Shown: positions 53,123-62,432, counted from the stretch's first letter. The stretch is 64,000 bases of DNA from an uncultured delta proteobacterium (GCA_900079685.1 LT599018.1:2805785-2869784), one strand, 5' to 3'. The notes: generated by a model from the sequence alone, not told the origin. Program-made: numbers and translations.

Positions 53123-56100
53123 GTGATGGGCAGCATGGAAAGGCTCCATTTTGACGCAAAGGATCATGAGCTGCTCACCATGGTCAACGCTTTCCTGGAC
53201 CACGGCCCGCAAAGCGCGGACCCGGACGAAAGCCTGTTTCTGCACGCGGCCCTGCACCCGCACGGCATCAAGGAACTTGCCCTGTCGCGTGATTTCCGGG
53301 TGGCCTACGCGGTCATCAACCTGCTTGATTCCTTTGACACGGGCCACGCGAAAAGCCGCATCGAGGCGCTGCGCGCGCTGTACGACGAGGCCCTGGCCGC
53401 GCCCGAGGTTTCGTTCCGCAACAACACGGGCCGGGTGTTGATCCAGATCATGAAGGATCTTGTCCGCGCCCACGGCAACCCGGATACGCAGCTCTGCCTG
53501 GCCCACGATTTCCGCAGGGCGGCCACGGGCAAGCAGCGGATCGTGCGCAAAATGCTGCGGCGGTATTATCTTTTGGAAATGCCGGAGACGTGGAACCAGA
53601 TAGCCTTTGACAACCACGTGCACGACGCCAACACCAAGGGCCGCAAATCCCCGACCCAGCTCATCATGGACGCCTGGATCAAGGGGCTGCGCAACCTGGA
53701 TGTGGTCTACTACAACTTTATCGAGCCCGTGGCACTCTCCGAACTGCTCCAGGCCGCCGAGATCATGAACATCAAGGTGCGGGTCGGGGTGGAATTCCAG
53801 CCCCGGTTCCGCGGCAGGTTTGTGCAGATCACCTGGCAGCCCAGGGAATTCCAGGACTGGCGCGAAATGCTGGCCCTGTTCGACCGGGAGCCCGCCTTAA
53901 GCCTCATGCGGCAGGGCAGGGAGGCTTCCCGCTACCACCATGCCTACGTCATGCGCCTCCTGGAGGAATATAACCGCAGGCACCGCTTCGACCTGGGGGC
54001 GCTGTACGGGGTGAGCCTGGACCCCTTGTCCGAGGCGGACCTGCTCGAGCTTGTCAGCGTCGGGCAGACCTCGCGCACGCACCTGGCGGAGCTGGTTTAC
54101 AAGCGGATCGTCTCGGCTTTTGAGGCCGGTATGGACGAGCGCCGCGCACGGTACGCGGCGGGCGGCGATGCGGAAAAAAAGGCGTTGCACGATCTGGTAG
54201 CCGCGGTGAACCGCCTGACGCCGGAAAGCATTTATGCGGAATGGCTGGGCAGGGAAAAGAACCCCTCGGTCATCCTGCCCGCCGACAAGACCGGGGACGA
54301 ATCCCTCCCGCCGATCCGCCGCCTTTCCCCGGCGGAACTGGTGCGGATGCTGACCACCATCCATTCCCCCTGCCATATCTCGCTCAACCTCACGGACCTT
54401 GAGGCCGAGGACGTGCTTGAGCTCCTGTACCTGTGCGACGGCAATATCAGCCACCTTGAGATGTTCAATCTCAAGAACTACGAGGACGGCAAAATGGCCG
54501 GGATCAGGGCCATCAGCGAATTGCAGGCCGCCGTCAACGGCGGCAGCGCCATCGCGCTGAAACGGCTGATCCGCAAATACCTTGCGCGCATCGCGGGGGA
54601 GGGGGGGGCGGAATCGGAACGCGCCCGCCTGTTCCAGGATATTTTGTGCAATATCCCCAGGCTGCAAGGGTATTATTCCATAAAACCCCTGGGCGCGCGG
54701 CTCGGGAGCGATTCCACCAGCCGGTCCTCCAAGGTCCACGGCATGGGGTTTGCCGCCGTTGCAACGCTGCCCACGCGGGCGCGCAGGCTGGTGGCGGCCA
54801 AGCGCTCTTCCTACAAGCTGCTGCCGTTTTCCTACCCGGTCTACCGCCAGGCGACCTATCTTCCCGGCCCGCCGACCGGGATACGGGCCTTTTTCGGCAG
54901 GCTTTTCCGGCGCATCCCGCTGCTCAGGAACATCGGCGACATCAAAAAGCAAACCTGGCTGGTGGATGAAAAAGGGGTGCGGTACAATACCCGCGCCCAC
55001 TCCCTGGTGACGCTCGGCGGCTTCATGCGCGACCGGCACGCGCCCATCACCCTGCAAGAAGCTCCCGGCGCGAAATGTTCCCCTCCGGGGTACGCCTATC
55101 TGAACACCACGGTCAAAAACTTCTGCAAAGTGATGACCGGTTTTCTGCTCACGGTCGCCACGTTTCAATATACGCAAAGCTGGTGGTTCCTGGCCTGGTT
55201 CGGCCCGGTCATCTGGTTCGGCATCACGGGCGGGCGCAACGTGGTGCAGGCTCTTTTGGGCGGCGGCGGGCTTGGGCGGACCCCGCTCCTGAAGTGGAAC
55301 GACTACATAAGCTGGTCCCGGCTCAGCGATTCGCTTCTGTACACGGGCATTTCCGTCCCGCTGCTGGAACTTGGCGTGCGCATCCTCCTGCTGGAGAAGC
55401 TGTTCAGCGTGACCTCGGCCAGCAATCCGGCCTTTTTCTACACGGTCATGTCCATTATCAACGGCCTGTATATCGCGGGGCACAACATCTTCCGGGGGCT
55501 GCCCCGTGAGGCGGTTATCGGTAACTTATTCCGCAGCGTCATCGCCATCCCGGTCTCCATCTTCTACGATTCAGCCGCCATGGGCCTTTTTGTCCTGTGC
55601 AACTGGCCCGTGGAATATGTGATCCAGAGCGCGGCGGTGCTCTCCAAACTCTCCTCCGACACGGTGGCCGCCATCATCGAAGGCCCGGCGGACAAGGCGG
55701 CCTTTGAGCGGAGCCGCCATTGGGATTACGAGACGAAGTTCTCCCAGTTTTTCGTTTTTGCCAGCAGGGTCGAGGTGGCTTTCCCGGACAAGGACGTGGT
55801 GGAGCTTTTCCGCAACCCCGCGGAGTTTGTGGCGCGGGCCGGGGATGCGCACCGGGATTTTGTGACGATACTCGCCATTGATGCGCTGGATTTTCTCTAT
55901 TTCTGGATGTACCAGCCCAGGGCCCGCAGCGCTCTGGTAAAGGAACTGGCCGCCATGTCGGCCGAGGAGCGGGAAATTTTCGCCTCTTCCCAGATGATTC
56001 TCGCCAGCGTTCCGCTCATGAGCCAGATGCTGGTGGACGGGCTCGTGGGCGCGAACTTCGCCGGGGTTCTCTCGTTCTACCTTGCCCGGTACGAGGAATA

Positions 56101-56194
56101 TCTCGGCGCCATCAGCGGCCTGACGGGCATGGACTTGCTGCCGCCGGAGAACGCGCGTAAAAAGGCGCTGGCAAAAGGCGGGCGCGGGCGCTGA
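53123..56194 (+). CDS. Large membrane protein of unknown function with PHP-like N-terminal part
   Basis: Protein of 1023 residues. Residues about 155-240 contain FDNHVHDANTKGRKSPTQLIMDAWIKGLRNLDVVYYNFI and VRVGVEFQPR, which resemble the first motif and barrel strand of PHP phosphoesterases, though later His/Asp motifs of that fold are not evident. Residues 250-650 are soluble. From about 665 to 850 there are several hydrophobic segments (for example VMTGFLLTVATFQYTQSWWFLAWFGPVIWFGITGG, AIPVSIFYDSAAMGLFVLC), and the last 170 residues are helical. GGAGG stands 7 bases before GTG 53123 and 10 before ATG 53126, so either start is possible. I do not know its family or reaction. It stands alone, without partners of known function. 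Confidence 0.8.
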   Translation: MMGSMERLHFDAKDHELLTMVNAFLDHGPQSADPDESLFLHAALHPHGIKELALSRDFRVAYAVINLLDSFDTGHAKSRIEALRALYDEALAAPEVSFRNNTGRVLIQIMKDLVRAHGNPDTQLCLAHDFRRAATGKQRIVRKMLRRYYLLEMPETWNQIAFDNHVHDANTKGRKSPTQLIMDAWIKGLRNLDVVYYNFIEPVALSELLQAAEIMNIKVRVGVEFQPRFRGRFVQITWQPREFQDWREMLALFDREPALSLMRQGREASRYHHAYVMRLLEEYNRRHRFDLGALYGVSLDPLSEADLLELVSVGQTSRTHLAELVYKRIVSAFEAGMDERRARYAAGGDAEKKALHDLVAAVNRLTPESIYAEWLGREKNPSVILPADKTGDESLPPIRRLSPAELVRMLTTIHSPCHISLNLTDLEAEDVLELLYLCDGNISHLEMFNLKNYEDGKMAGIRAISELQAAVNGGSAIALKRLIRKYLARIAGEGGAESERARLFQDILCNIPRLQGYYSIKPLGARLGSDSTSRSSKVHGMGFAAVATLPTRARRLVAAKRSSYKLLPFSYPVYRQATYLPGPPTGIRAFFGRLFRRIPLLRNIGDIKKQTWLVDEKGVRYNTRAHSLVTLGGFMRDRHAPITLQEAPGAKCSPPGYAYLNTTVKNFCKVMTGFLLTVATFQYTQSWWFLAWFGPVIWFGITGGRNVVQALLGGGGLGRTPLLKWNDYISWSRLSDSLLYTGISVPLLELGVRILLLEKLFSVTSASNPAFFYTVMSIINGLYIAGHNIFRGLPREAVIGNLFRSVIAIPVSIFYDSAAMGLFVLCNWPVEYVIQSAAVLSKLSSDTVAAIIEGPADKAAFERSRHWDYETKFSQFFVFASRVEVAFPDKDVVELFRNPAEFVARAGDAHRDFVTILAIDALDFLYFWMYQPRARSALVKELAAMSAEEREIFASSQMILASVPLMSQMLVDGLVGANFAGVLSFYLARYEEYLGAISGLTGMDLLPPENARKKALAKGGRGR

Positions 56195-56280
56195 GCGGGC
56201 CTGGTTCCGGCCCCTCGGGCGCCCTGCCTTCCAGGCGCTCTGTCCCCTTGGCGCCGCACCTTTACCAACGGATGAACGCC

Positions 56281-56616
56281 ATGCCCAATCTCCTTTCCTT
56301 CCCCGCGAGTGTGCGGGACGACAGCCGGGAATTTTTCCAGACCCTGTTCCGCGCATCCGGGGACGTCCGCGTGGAGCGCATCGTTTCCCACGGGCACGTC
56401 ACGCCGCCGGGCACATGGTATGACCAGGAAGAGGACGAGTGGGTGGCCGTCCTTGAGGGGGAGGCCCGCATCGCCTATCCGGACGGGAAGGAAGTGTGCC
56501 TGGGCAGAGGTGACCAGCTTTTTCTTCCCCGCCGCGTCGCGCACCGGGTCGCGTACACGAGCGCGCCGTGCGTCTGGCTGGCTGTTTTCGGGGATTTTTC
56601 GCCGGAACCGAGTTGA
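56281..56616 (+). CDS. Single-domain cupin protein
   Basis: Small protein of 111 residues with a cupin barrel: metal motif HGHVTPPGTWYDQEEDEWVAVLEGEARIAYPDG (G-X5-H-X-H-like with Glu) and GDQLFLPRRVAHRVAYT. The family includes many small-molecule binding or isomerising proteins; a specific role cannot be given. The start is uncertain among ATG 56272, ATG 56281 and an upstream TTG; 56281 is chosen because the fold begins near it and GGATG lies upstream. It follows the large membrane-protein gene by 86 bases. Confidence 0.82.
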   Translation: MPNLLSFPASVRDDSREFFQTLFRASGDVRVERIVSHGHVTPPGTWYDQEEDEWVAVLEGEARIAYPDGKEVCLGRGDQLFLPRRVAHRVAYTSAPCVWLAVFGDFSPEPS

Positions 56617-56668
56617 GTCCCTTTTGCCGAATATATTTGCCATCCGGGCATTTTCAGTATAGGTTGTA

Positions 56669-56682
56669 TTTGTATACACAAA
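56669..56682. promoter_or_regulatory. Candidate GntR-type operator
   Basis: The sequence TTTGTATACACAAA, with palindromic core TGTATACA at 56671-56678, lies about 65 bases before the GntR start. It fits the TNGTNNACNA-like sites of FadR-subfamily regulators, so it may be autoregulatory. Tentative. Confidence 0.4.
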
Positions 56683-56744
56683 ACAACCGCCGCATCCTTT
56701 CCGCGCCTTGCCGGAGCCGGAATCGCGGGGAAGGAGACGCCCTT

Positions 56745-57401
56745 ATGCTGCCCAAGATCGGGAATAACAAATCCCTGTCCCAGCAGGCGTATGACGCCAT
56801 CAAAAAAGCCATTCTGACCAACGAGTTCAAACCCAAGGACATCCTCAGGGAAGAGGCGCTCGCCGACAGCCTGGGCATCAGCAGGACGCCGCTGCGCGCC
56901 GCGCTGAAACGGCTGCAATACGAAAAACTGGTCGTGGTCAACTCCGCCAAGCAGACCTTCGTTTCCGAGGTGAAAACAGAGGACATGGCCAGGGTTTTCG
57001 TATTCCGGTTCGCCGTGGAGCCCATGGCGGCCAGAGTCGCCGCCGCCCTGATCGGCAAAAAGGGGCTGGGCAGAATTGAGGAATGCCTCGCCAGCCACGC
57101 CGCCTGCGTCAAGGAGCGCAATGTCGAGAAGGCCATCGTGCTTGAACTTTTGTTCAACACGCTGCTCGCCGAGTGCACGGAAAACGAGTTCCTCATCGAC
57201 GGCACCGAGATGATAAACACCTACGTGCAGCGCTTTTTGTCCGTGGCCAACTCCACCGTGCGGAACGTGCCGCTCTCGCTGGAAGAACACGGGCGGATCT
57301 TCGAGGCCCTGAAAGCGCATGACGCAAAGGCGGCGGAAGCGCAGACAAACGAGCATCTTTCCAGGGTCGTTGCCCGCTTCGGGTTCACCCTGCCGTTCTA
57401 G
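56745..57401 (+). CDS. GntR-family transcriptional regulator, FCD type
   Basis: DNA-binding regulator of 218 residues. The winged-helix domain (about 8-70) has LSQQAYDAIKKAILTNEFKPKDILREEALADSLGISRTPLRAALKRL; the all-helical FCD ligand domain (about 80-210) has FRFAVEPMAARVAA and the NEHLSRVV end, where ligand and metal usually bind. ATG 56745 follows AAGGAG; an in-frame start 177 bases upstream is not supported. Its target is unknown. Its stop lies at the first base of a 147-bp inverted repeat, beyond which the ugp operon converges. Confidence 0.9.
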   Translation: MLPKIGNNKSLSQQAYDAIKKAILTNEFKPKDILREEALADSLGISRTPLRAALKRLQYEKLVVVNSAKQTFVSEVKTEDMARVFVFRFAVEPMAARVAAALIGKKGLGRIEECLASHAACVKERNVEKAIVLELLFNTLLAECTENEFLIDGTEMINTYVQRFLSVANSTVRNVPLSLEEHGRIFEALKAHDAKAAEAQTNEHLSRVVARFGFTLPF

Positions 57402-57547
57402 GGGCTGTCTCCAAATAACGCCTTTTGTCCGATAGCTGCGTCAAGCGGCCCTTTTTGCTCCGGTCACGTATGTCTCATACGCTCTCTTCGCAAAAAGGGC
57501 CGCTTTCCTTGCTCTCGGCGCAAAATTCGTCATTTGGAGACAGCCCC
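57401..57547. repeat. 147-bp imperfect inverted repeat, MITE-like
   Basis: The ends GGGGCTGTCTCCAAAT and ATTTGGAGACAGCCCC are perfect inverted repeats. The interior also pairs: AAGCGGCCCTTTTTGC with GCAAAAAGGGCCGC, and CGTATG-TCT-CATACG in the centre. The whole sequence folds as one long hairpin between convergent genes. The GGGGCTGTCTC end resembles insertion-sequence ends, so it may be a miniature transposable element that also acts as a terminator. Confidence 0.8.
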
Positions 57548-57560
57548 TGGGGCTGACCCG

Positions 57561-58406
57561 TTACTTTTCCTGCTCGATAAGTCCCTTGATAAAGAGCTGT
57601 TGCATGCACAGCACCACCATGAGCGGCGGCAGCAGCCCGAGCAGCGCCGTCGTCATGACCAGGTTCCACTCCACCGGCGCGTCCGGCACGTTCACCATGC
57701 GCTGGATGGCCATGACCACGGTGTACATGCTCTCCTGGTTGGTCACGAGCAGCGGCCAGAGGTACTGGTTCCAGCCGTAGATGAACGTGACCACGAACAG
57801 GGCGGCCGTGTTGGTGCGGGAGAGCGGCAGCGCGATATCCTTGAAAAACCGCCAAGCGCCCGCGCCGTCGATCCGCGCGGCTTCAAGCAGTTCCTCCGGG
57901 ATGGTCAGGAAAAACTGCCGGTACAAAAAGGTGGCTGTGGCCGAGGCGATGAGCGGCAGAATAAGGCCCATGTAGCTGTCAACGAGCCCGAGGTTGGTGG
58001 CGACCTCAAAGGTGGGCACGATGCGCACTTCCACCGGCAGCATCAGGGTGATGAAAATAAGGAAAAAGCAGACCCCCCGGCCGGGAAATTTGAAATAGAC
58101 GATGGCGAACGCGGCCGTCAGGGAGATGGCTATTTTCCCGGCCGCGATGCCGAGCGCCATGACCAGGCTGTTGACGAGCATCCGCCAGACCGGCGCGCCG
58201 CCGGCGGCCTGCAGGCCGTGCCCGAGCACGGAGGAGACGTTTTCGATCAGCCTGCCGCCGAACCAGAGGGGCGTATTGCCGATCAGCGCGGAAGCCTCGT
58301 GGCTGGCCGCCACCAGCGCGATGTAAATCGGCAGCAGAACCAGGCCGCAGCCGAGAAGCAGAATGAGGTGGCTGACGATTCTGTGCATGCCTTTGCGTTC
58401 GACCAT
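57561..58406 (-). CDS. ugpE: sn-Glycerol-3-phosphate-type ABC permease UgpE
   Basis: Inner-membrane permease of 281 residues, MalG-like, with six hydrophobic segments. The EAA coupling loop reads EELLEAARIDGAGAWRFFKDIALPL, and the ends VVTFIYGWNQYLWPLLVTNQESMYTV and the VEVRIVPTFEVATNLGLVDSYMGLILPLIAS stretch are typical of UgpE. It follows ugpA by ten bases. No ATPase gene (ugpC) comes after it: the operon ends here at the MITE-like repeat. Confidence 0.9.
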   Translation of the reverse strand: MVERKGMHRIVSHLILLLGCGLVLLPIYIALVAASHEASALIGNTPLWFGGRLIENVSSVLGHGLQAAGGAPVWRMLVNSLVMALGIAAGKIAISLTAAFAIVYFKFPGRGVCFFLIFITLMLPVEVRIVPTFEVATNLGLVDSYMGLILPLIASATATFLYRQFFLTIPEELLEAARIDGAGAWRFFKDIALPLSRTNTAALFVVTFIYGWNQYLWPLLVTNQESMYTVVMAIQRMVNVPDAPVEWNLVMTTALLGLLPPLMVVLCMQQLFIKGLIEQEK

Positions 58407-58416
58407 ATACTATCCC

Positions 58417-59310
58417 TTAATATGAGACGTTCTTTTCGATAAACCGGAACTGCAGAAACGTGAGCGCGATGACCATGAGCATCAGGATCACGGATTGGGC
58501 CGAGGATCCGCCGAAATCAAGGCCGACGAACCCGTCGTTGTAAACCTTGTAGATGAGCGTTTCCGTGGCTTTTGCCGGGCCGCCGCTGGTTACCGCGTGC
58601 ACGATGCCGAAGGTTTCGAAAAGGCTGTAAATGGTGTTGACCACCAGCAGGAAAAAGGTGGTCGGGGACAGCAGCGGGAAAATGATGGTGGCGAACCGCC
58701 GCCAAAAGCCCGCGCCGTCTATGGCCGCCGCTTCCACCAGGGATTTGGGGATGGCCTGTAACCCGGCGAGGAAAAAGAGAAAATTGTACGATATCTGTTT
58801 CCAGGAAGCCGCAAGAATCACCAGCAGCAGCGCCTGGTCGCCGTTCATCATATGGTTCCAGGTGACGCCGAACCAGGAGAGAACCTGGGTCATGGCGCCG
58901 CCGGAGGGGTTGAACAGAAACAGCCACAAAACCCCGGCCAGGGGCGGGGCAACGGCGTAGGGGACGACCGCGATGCTCTTGTAGACCCTGGCCCCGGAAA
59001 GGGCCTGGTCCGCCACAATGGCCATCAGGAGCGCCAGCCCCATGGCGATGAGCACCACCGCGACGCTGAAAACGGCCGTCACCCAGAGGGTGTGCAGGTA
59101 ATCGCCGCTGGTGAGCAGCGTCTCGTAGTTGGCAAGCCCGACGAACATTTTGGAGGTGCCGAAGGCGTCTTCCATGAAAAAGGAGCCGAGAATGGCCTGC
59201 CCGGCCGGGTAGAAAAAGAAGACGGCCGTTACCGCGAGTTGCGGCAACACGAAGGCGGCCGCGAGCCAGAAGGTTTTCGGGTTGGTGAAGGCGACGCGTT
59301 TTTCCTGCAT
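58417..59310 (-). CDS. ugpA: sn-Glycerol-3-phosphate-type ABC permease UgpA
   Basis: Inner-membrane permease of 297 residues, MalF-like. Family phrases: [30 protein letters not shown], the [36 protein letters not shown] segment and the EAA loop [29 protein letters not shown]. It pairs with UgpE as the transmembrane channel. Located between the ugpB stem-loop and ugpE, in the usual ugpBAE order. Confidence 0.9.
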   Translation of the reverse strand: MQEKRVAFTNPKTFWLAAAFVLPQLAVTAVFFFYPAGQAILGSFFMEDAFGTSKMFVGLANYETLLTSGDYLHTLWVTAVFSVAVVLIAMGLALLMAIVADQALSGARVYKSIAVVPYAVAPPLAGVLWLFLFNPSGGAMTQVLSWFGVTWNHMMNGDQALLLVILAASWKQISYNFLFFLAGLQAIPKSLVEAAAIDGAGFWRRFATIIFPLLSPTTFFLLVVNTIYSLFETFGIVHAVTSGGPAKATETLIYKVYNDGFVGLDFGGSSAQSVILMLMVIALTFLQFRFIEKNVSY

Positions 59311-59330
59311 GGCTGCCCCGGAAAGAAGGA

Positions 59331-59359
59331 GCGCCGTGCCGTATGGAACGGCACGGCGC
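59331..59359 (-). promoter_or_regulatory. Intercistronic stem-loop between ugpB and ugpA
   Basis: Twelve-base perfect stem GCGCCGTGCCGT / ACGGCACGGCGC with loop ATGGA, no T tract. As after the other binding-protein gene in this window, it likely protects the ugpB message and lowers permease expression. Confidence 0.65.
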
Positions 59360-59370
59360 GTATCGTTCAG

Positions 59371-60702
59371 TTACTTGTTCACCTTTTCGAAACGACGGAG
59401 GATTTCGTTGCCGCGCTTGACAAATGCGTCGAGGGCGGTTTTCGCGTCCTTCTTGCCGGACCATACGGCTTCAAGCTCTTCGTCCGCCACGTCGCGGAGC
59501 TGGCTCATGTTGCCGAGGCGGAGCCCCTTGGAGTTGGGGGTGGGCGCCTTCTGCGTCAGGGACAGGATGCCGATGTCCGTGCCGGGGTTCTTTTCATAGA
59601 AGCCGTTTTTCTTGGTCAGTTCGTAGCCTTCCATGGTGAGGGGCAGGTACCCGGTCACCATGTGGAAGTTGGACTGGTTTTCCGGCTTCAGGAGGAAGTT
59701 GAAGAAGGCCGCGATACCCGCATCTTCGTCCTTCGGGTGGCCGGACAGCGCCCAGATGGTGCCGCCGCCGATAAGGGTGTTCTGCGGGGCGCCTTTAACG
59801 TCGGGCCAGTAGGGAATCATGGCCACGCCCCAGTCAAAGCCGGTCTTCTTCGCGCCGATGGTCACGGCCGCGTAAGATCCGGAGGAGTTCATGAGAATCC
59901 CGGCCTCGCCGTTGGTGAAGGTGTTGATGGGCTCGGACTTCCGGCCCGTGTAGGTCATGTTGCCTTCCTTCATCTGCTGGGAGAGGAAGTCGATGTGCTT
60001 CACGTGCAGGGCGCTGTTGGCCAGGAGCTCGGCATCCAGGCCCGCCATGCCGTTTTCCTTGCTGGCAAAGGGAACGTTGTGCCAGGTGGAGAAGCTTTCA
60101 AGCTGCACCCAGCTCTGCCAGCCGGAAACCATGCCGAACTTCACGGCCCCGGCGTCCTTCATCTTTTTGCCCACGGCCGCGACTTCCGGCCAGGTGGCCG
60201 GGAATTTTTCCGGGTCGAGCCCGGCCTTTTTCATGGCTGATTTGTTGTAGTAGAGAACGGTGGTCGAGCAGTTGAACGGCATGGAGAGAAGCTTGCCGTC
60301 CGGCGTGCTGTAGTAGGCGGCGATGGGCGCCAGGAACATTTTCGGGTCAATGGGCGTTTTGGCGGCGGCCATGATTTCGTGCACCGGCTTGATGACGCCC
60401 TTGGCGGCCATCATGCTGGCTGTGCCCACTTCGTAAATCTGCACGAGGTGCGGGGCTTTCTTCGCGCGGAACGCGGCGATGGCCGCCGTCATGACCTGGT
60501 CGTAGGTGCCTTTGTACACGGGCACGACTTCGTATTTATTTTGGGAGGCGTTGAAATTTTTGACAAGTTCGTTGGTTATGTCGTTCAGTTCGCCGCCCAT
60601 GCCGTGCCAGAACTGGATCTGGATGGGAGCGGCGAGGGCCGTTCCCGGCAAGAGGCAGAGGAGCCCGACCATAAGAAGACGTTTGGCCTGTTTCAGAATC
60701 AT
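59371..60702 (-). CDS. ugpB: sn-Glycerol-3-phosphate-type periplasmic binding protein UgpB
   Basis: Periplasmic extracellular-solute-binding protein (family 1) of 443 residues. It begins with a signal peptide (MILKQAKRLLMVGLLCLLPGTALAAPIQ). The mature part has the UgpB pattern: IQIQFWHGMGGELNDITNELVKNFNASQNKYEVVPVYKGTYDQVMTAAIAAFRAKKAPHLVQIYEVGTASMMAAKGVI and YYSTPDGKLLSMPFNCSTTVLYYNKSAMKKAGLDP, which closely resemble glycerol-3-phosphate-binding proteins; sn-glycerophosphodiesters are also possible. It is the first gene of a divergent operon (Nudix gene to the right). Confidence 0.93.
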   Translation of the reverse strand: MILKQAKRLLMVGLLCLLPGTALAAPIQIQFWHGMGGELNDITNELVKNFNASQNKYEVVPVYKGTYDQVMTAAIAAFRAKKAPHLVQIYEVGTASMMAAKGVIKPVHEIMAAAKTPIDPKMFLAPIAAYYSTPDGKLLSMPFNCSTTVLYYNKSAMKKAGLDPEKFPATWPEVAAVGKKMKDAGAVKFGMVSGWQSWVQLESFSTWHNVPFASKENGMAGLDAELLANSALHVKHIDFLSQQMKEGNMTYTGRKSEPINTFTNGEAGILMNSSGSYAAVTIGAKKTGFDWGVAMIPYWPDVKGAPQNTLIGGGTIWALSGHPKDEDAGIAAFFNFLLKPENQSNFHMVTGYLPLTMEGYELTKKNGFYEKNPGTDIGILSLTQKAPTPNSKGLRLGNMSQLRDVADEELEAVWSGKKDAKTALDAFVKRGNEILRRFEKVNK

Positions 60703-60894
60703 GCAAAAACCTCCTGGAGTGACAGTGTAGCAGGGCGTTGGGGAGATCCGCCTTCAATCCCGGGCGGGCCTTTCCGCATTAGAATCGGATTATGCCATAT
60801 CCCGGGGCTTTTGTTAAGGACTGATAAACTTTATAGTAACAGGCATGCGCCGCGCGGCCCGCGCGGCAAACGCACTGTACGCGAGGAAAAACGC

Positions 60895-61416
60895 ATGGCT
60901 GAGAAAGAAGAAAAAAAAGGTTCCGTTATCGTTGTGTTCGCCTTTATCCGGCAAGGCGGCGAGTTGCTCCTGGTGGAGCGGGCGTTCCCGCCCTACCGGG
61001 GTGTGCGGACGATCCCCGGCGGGCATAAAAAACGCGGCGAGGAACTCAAGGAAGCCTGTTGCCGCGAAATGGCCGAGGAAACCGGGCTGCGGATCGATTC
61101 GCTCCGGTTCGCGGGGGTTATGCAGGTTCACCGTCCCGACAACCCCGGGCCGGAATATCTGTGCGCGTATTTCGTGGCCGACGCGTTTTCCGGTACGGTT
61201 ACGGAGAGCGCCGAGGGCTCCCTTGCCTGGACGAAAATGGCGGCCATCCATGATGATCCGGGCACGCACCCGGCCTTGCGCGCGCTTTTGCCCTTCATCG
61301 AGCGCGGTGAGTTTCCTTTTACGGCGGAAGCGCATACCGACGGCGAGGGCAGGGGGGTGTACACCGTTACCGGGCCGGGGAAGGACGCCGCCCCGGTATC
61401 GAAGCACTACGGCTGA
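60895..61416 (+). CDS. Nudix hydrolase
   Basis: Cytoplasmic pyrophosphohydrolase of 173 residues. The complete Nudix box is GHKKRGEELKEACCREMAEETGL (G-X5-E-X7-R-E-X2-E-E-X-G) at about 41-62, framed by IPGG. The N-terminus is VVFAFIRQGGELLLVERAFPP and it has a GTHPALRALLPFIERGEFPF tail. Substrates in this family include oxidised nucleotides, NADH and ADP-ribose; which one applies cannot be told. ATG 60895 follows GAGGAAA. It is divergent from ugpB and ends at a strong terminator. Confidence 0.9.
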   Translation: MAEKEEKKGSVIVVFAFIRQGGELLLVERAFPPYRGVRTIPGGHKKRGEELKEACCREMAEETGLRIDSLRFAGVMQVHRPDNPGPEYLCAYFVADAFSGTVTESAEGSLAWTKMAAIHDDPGTHPALRALLPFIERGEFPFTAEAHTDGEGRGVYTVTGPGKDAAPVSKHYG

Positions 61417-61425
61417 AAAAAAAGC

Positions 61426-61472
61426 CGTCCGCAAAAAAACGCGCGGTTTACCGCGCGTTTTTTTTGCGGACG
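61426..61472. terminator. Bidirectional terminator between Nudix and GntR genes
   Basis: Long stem CGTCCGC-A7-CGCGCGGT / CCGCGCG-T8-GCGGACG around TTA. The inner CG stem is flanked by A and T tracts, so both convergent transcripts should stop here. Confidence 0.92.
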
Positions 61473-61487
61473 TGCTCCGGGGGAGGG

Positions 61488-62189
61488 CTAACGGATTCTG
61501 TCCGCCGCCAGCGGCTCGTTGTGCAGGCTCACATCATCCAGGCGGGAAAAATCGATGTGCGAATGGCGGTAGACGTGCTTGCGCAACACGGCGGCGGCGG
61601 TTTCCACATCGCCCTTTTTGAGGCTTTCCATGATAAGCCCGTGCTCCTCAAAATGCTCCTTGCGCTCAAGGGGCCTGTCGGACAGATGGAAAAGCATGGC
61701 CCGCGCCTTGACCGCTATCAGCTTGTAGGCCGCAAGCAAATACTCGTTGGCGGAAAGCGTCATGATCGACTGGTGGAACAGGGCGTCAAGCCGCAGGTAC
61801 TCCAGCGTGTCGCCCTCTTCCCGCGTCCGCAGCATGTGCTTGTAGATATAATCCAGATCGGAAACGAGCTTCTTCCGGTTTCTCGCGAACGCGCAATGCA
61901 GGCCTTTCACTTCCAGAGCTTCCCGGAGCTCCGTCATCTGGTGCAGGTCTTCGGGCGTTGCGGTGAACACGTAGGTGCCCTTTTGCGGGACGATCACCAC
62001 AAGCCCCTCGTTGCGCAGTTCCGTAAGGGCCTGCTTGATGGGCGTTTTGCTGATGTTGAACAAATTGGCGAGCATATTCTCGGACAAAGGCTGCCCCATG
62101 GAAAAGGTGCCTTCCGTAATGGCCGTCCGCAGGCGGTCCGCCGCAATCTCCGTCAGGGACTGGGGCCGCTCGATGGAATTGATATACAT
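61488..62189 (-). CDS. GntR-family transcriptional regulator, FCD type
   Basis: Regulator of 233 residues. The winged helix (about 8-72) has LTEIAADRLRTAITEGTFSMGQPLSENMLANLFNISKTPIKQALTELRNEGLV; the FCD domain (about 85-220) has TELREALEVKGLHCA, a DALFHQSIMTLSANEYLL metal-type motif, and EEHGLIMESLKKGDVETAAAVLRKHVYRH at the end. ATG 62189 behind GGGAG is preferred over a start 30 bases upstream. It may control a nearby transporter or the next LysR-side genes outside the window, but no site was recognised. Confidence 0.9.
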   Translation of the reverse strand: MYINSIERPQSLTEIAADRLRTAITEGTFSMGQPLSENMLANLFNISKTPIKQALTELRNEGLVVIVPQKGTYVFTATPEDLHQMTELREALEVKGLHCAFARNRKKLVSDLDYIYKHMLRTREEGDTLEYLRLDALFHQSIMTLSANEYLLAAYKLIAVKARAMLFHLSDRPLERKEHFEEHGLIMESLKKGDVETAAAVLRKHVYRHSHIDFSRLDDVSLHNEPLAADRIR

Positions 62190-62432
62190 GCGCACTCCCG
62201 AAAACGCATTGCCGGCCAATGCCGAAAAGTAATGGCGACGGACTGGCGCTGTTGTGCGCCGGATTTTGCCGTCCGCCGCCTGATGGCGCTTGGCGGGGCA
62301 TACAAATCCTCGTCGCGAACAATTCTACTTAAGTCTACCTTCGGCAATTGCGCAATACTTTTTCTCCGGCGGCGGACACAGCACCACAACGTCCGGCATG
62401 GGGAAGGGGGGGGGAGGGCATAAGACTCCCCG

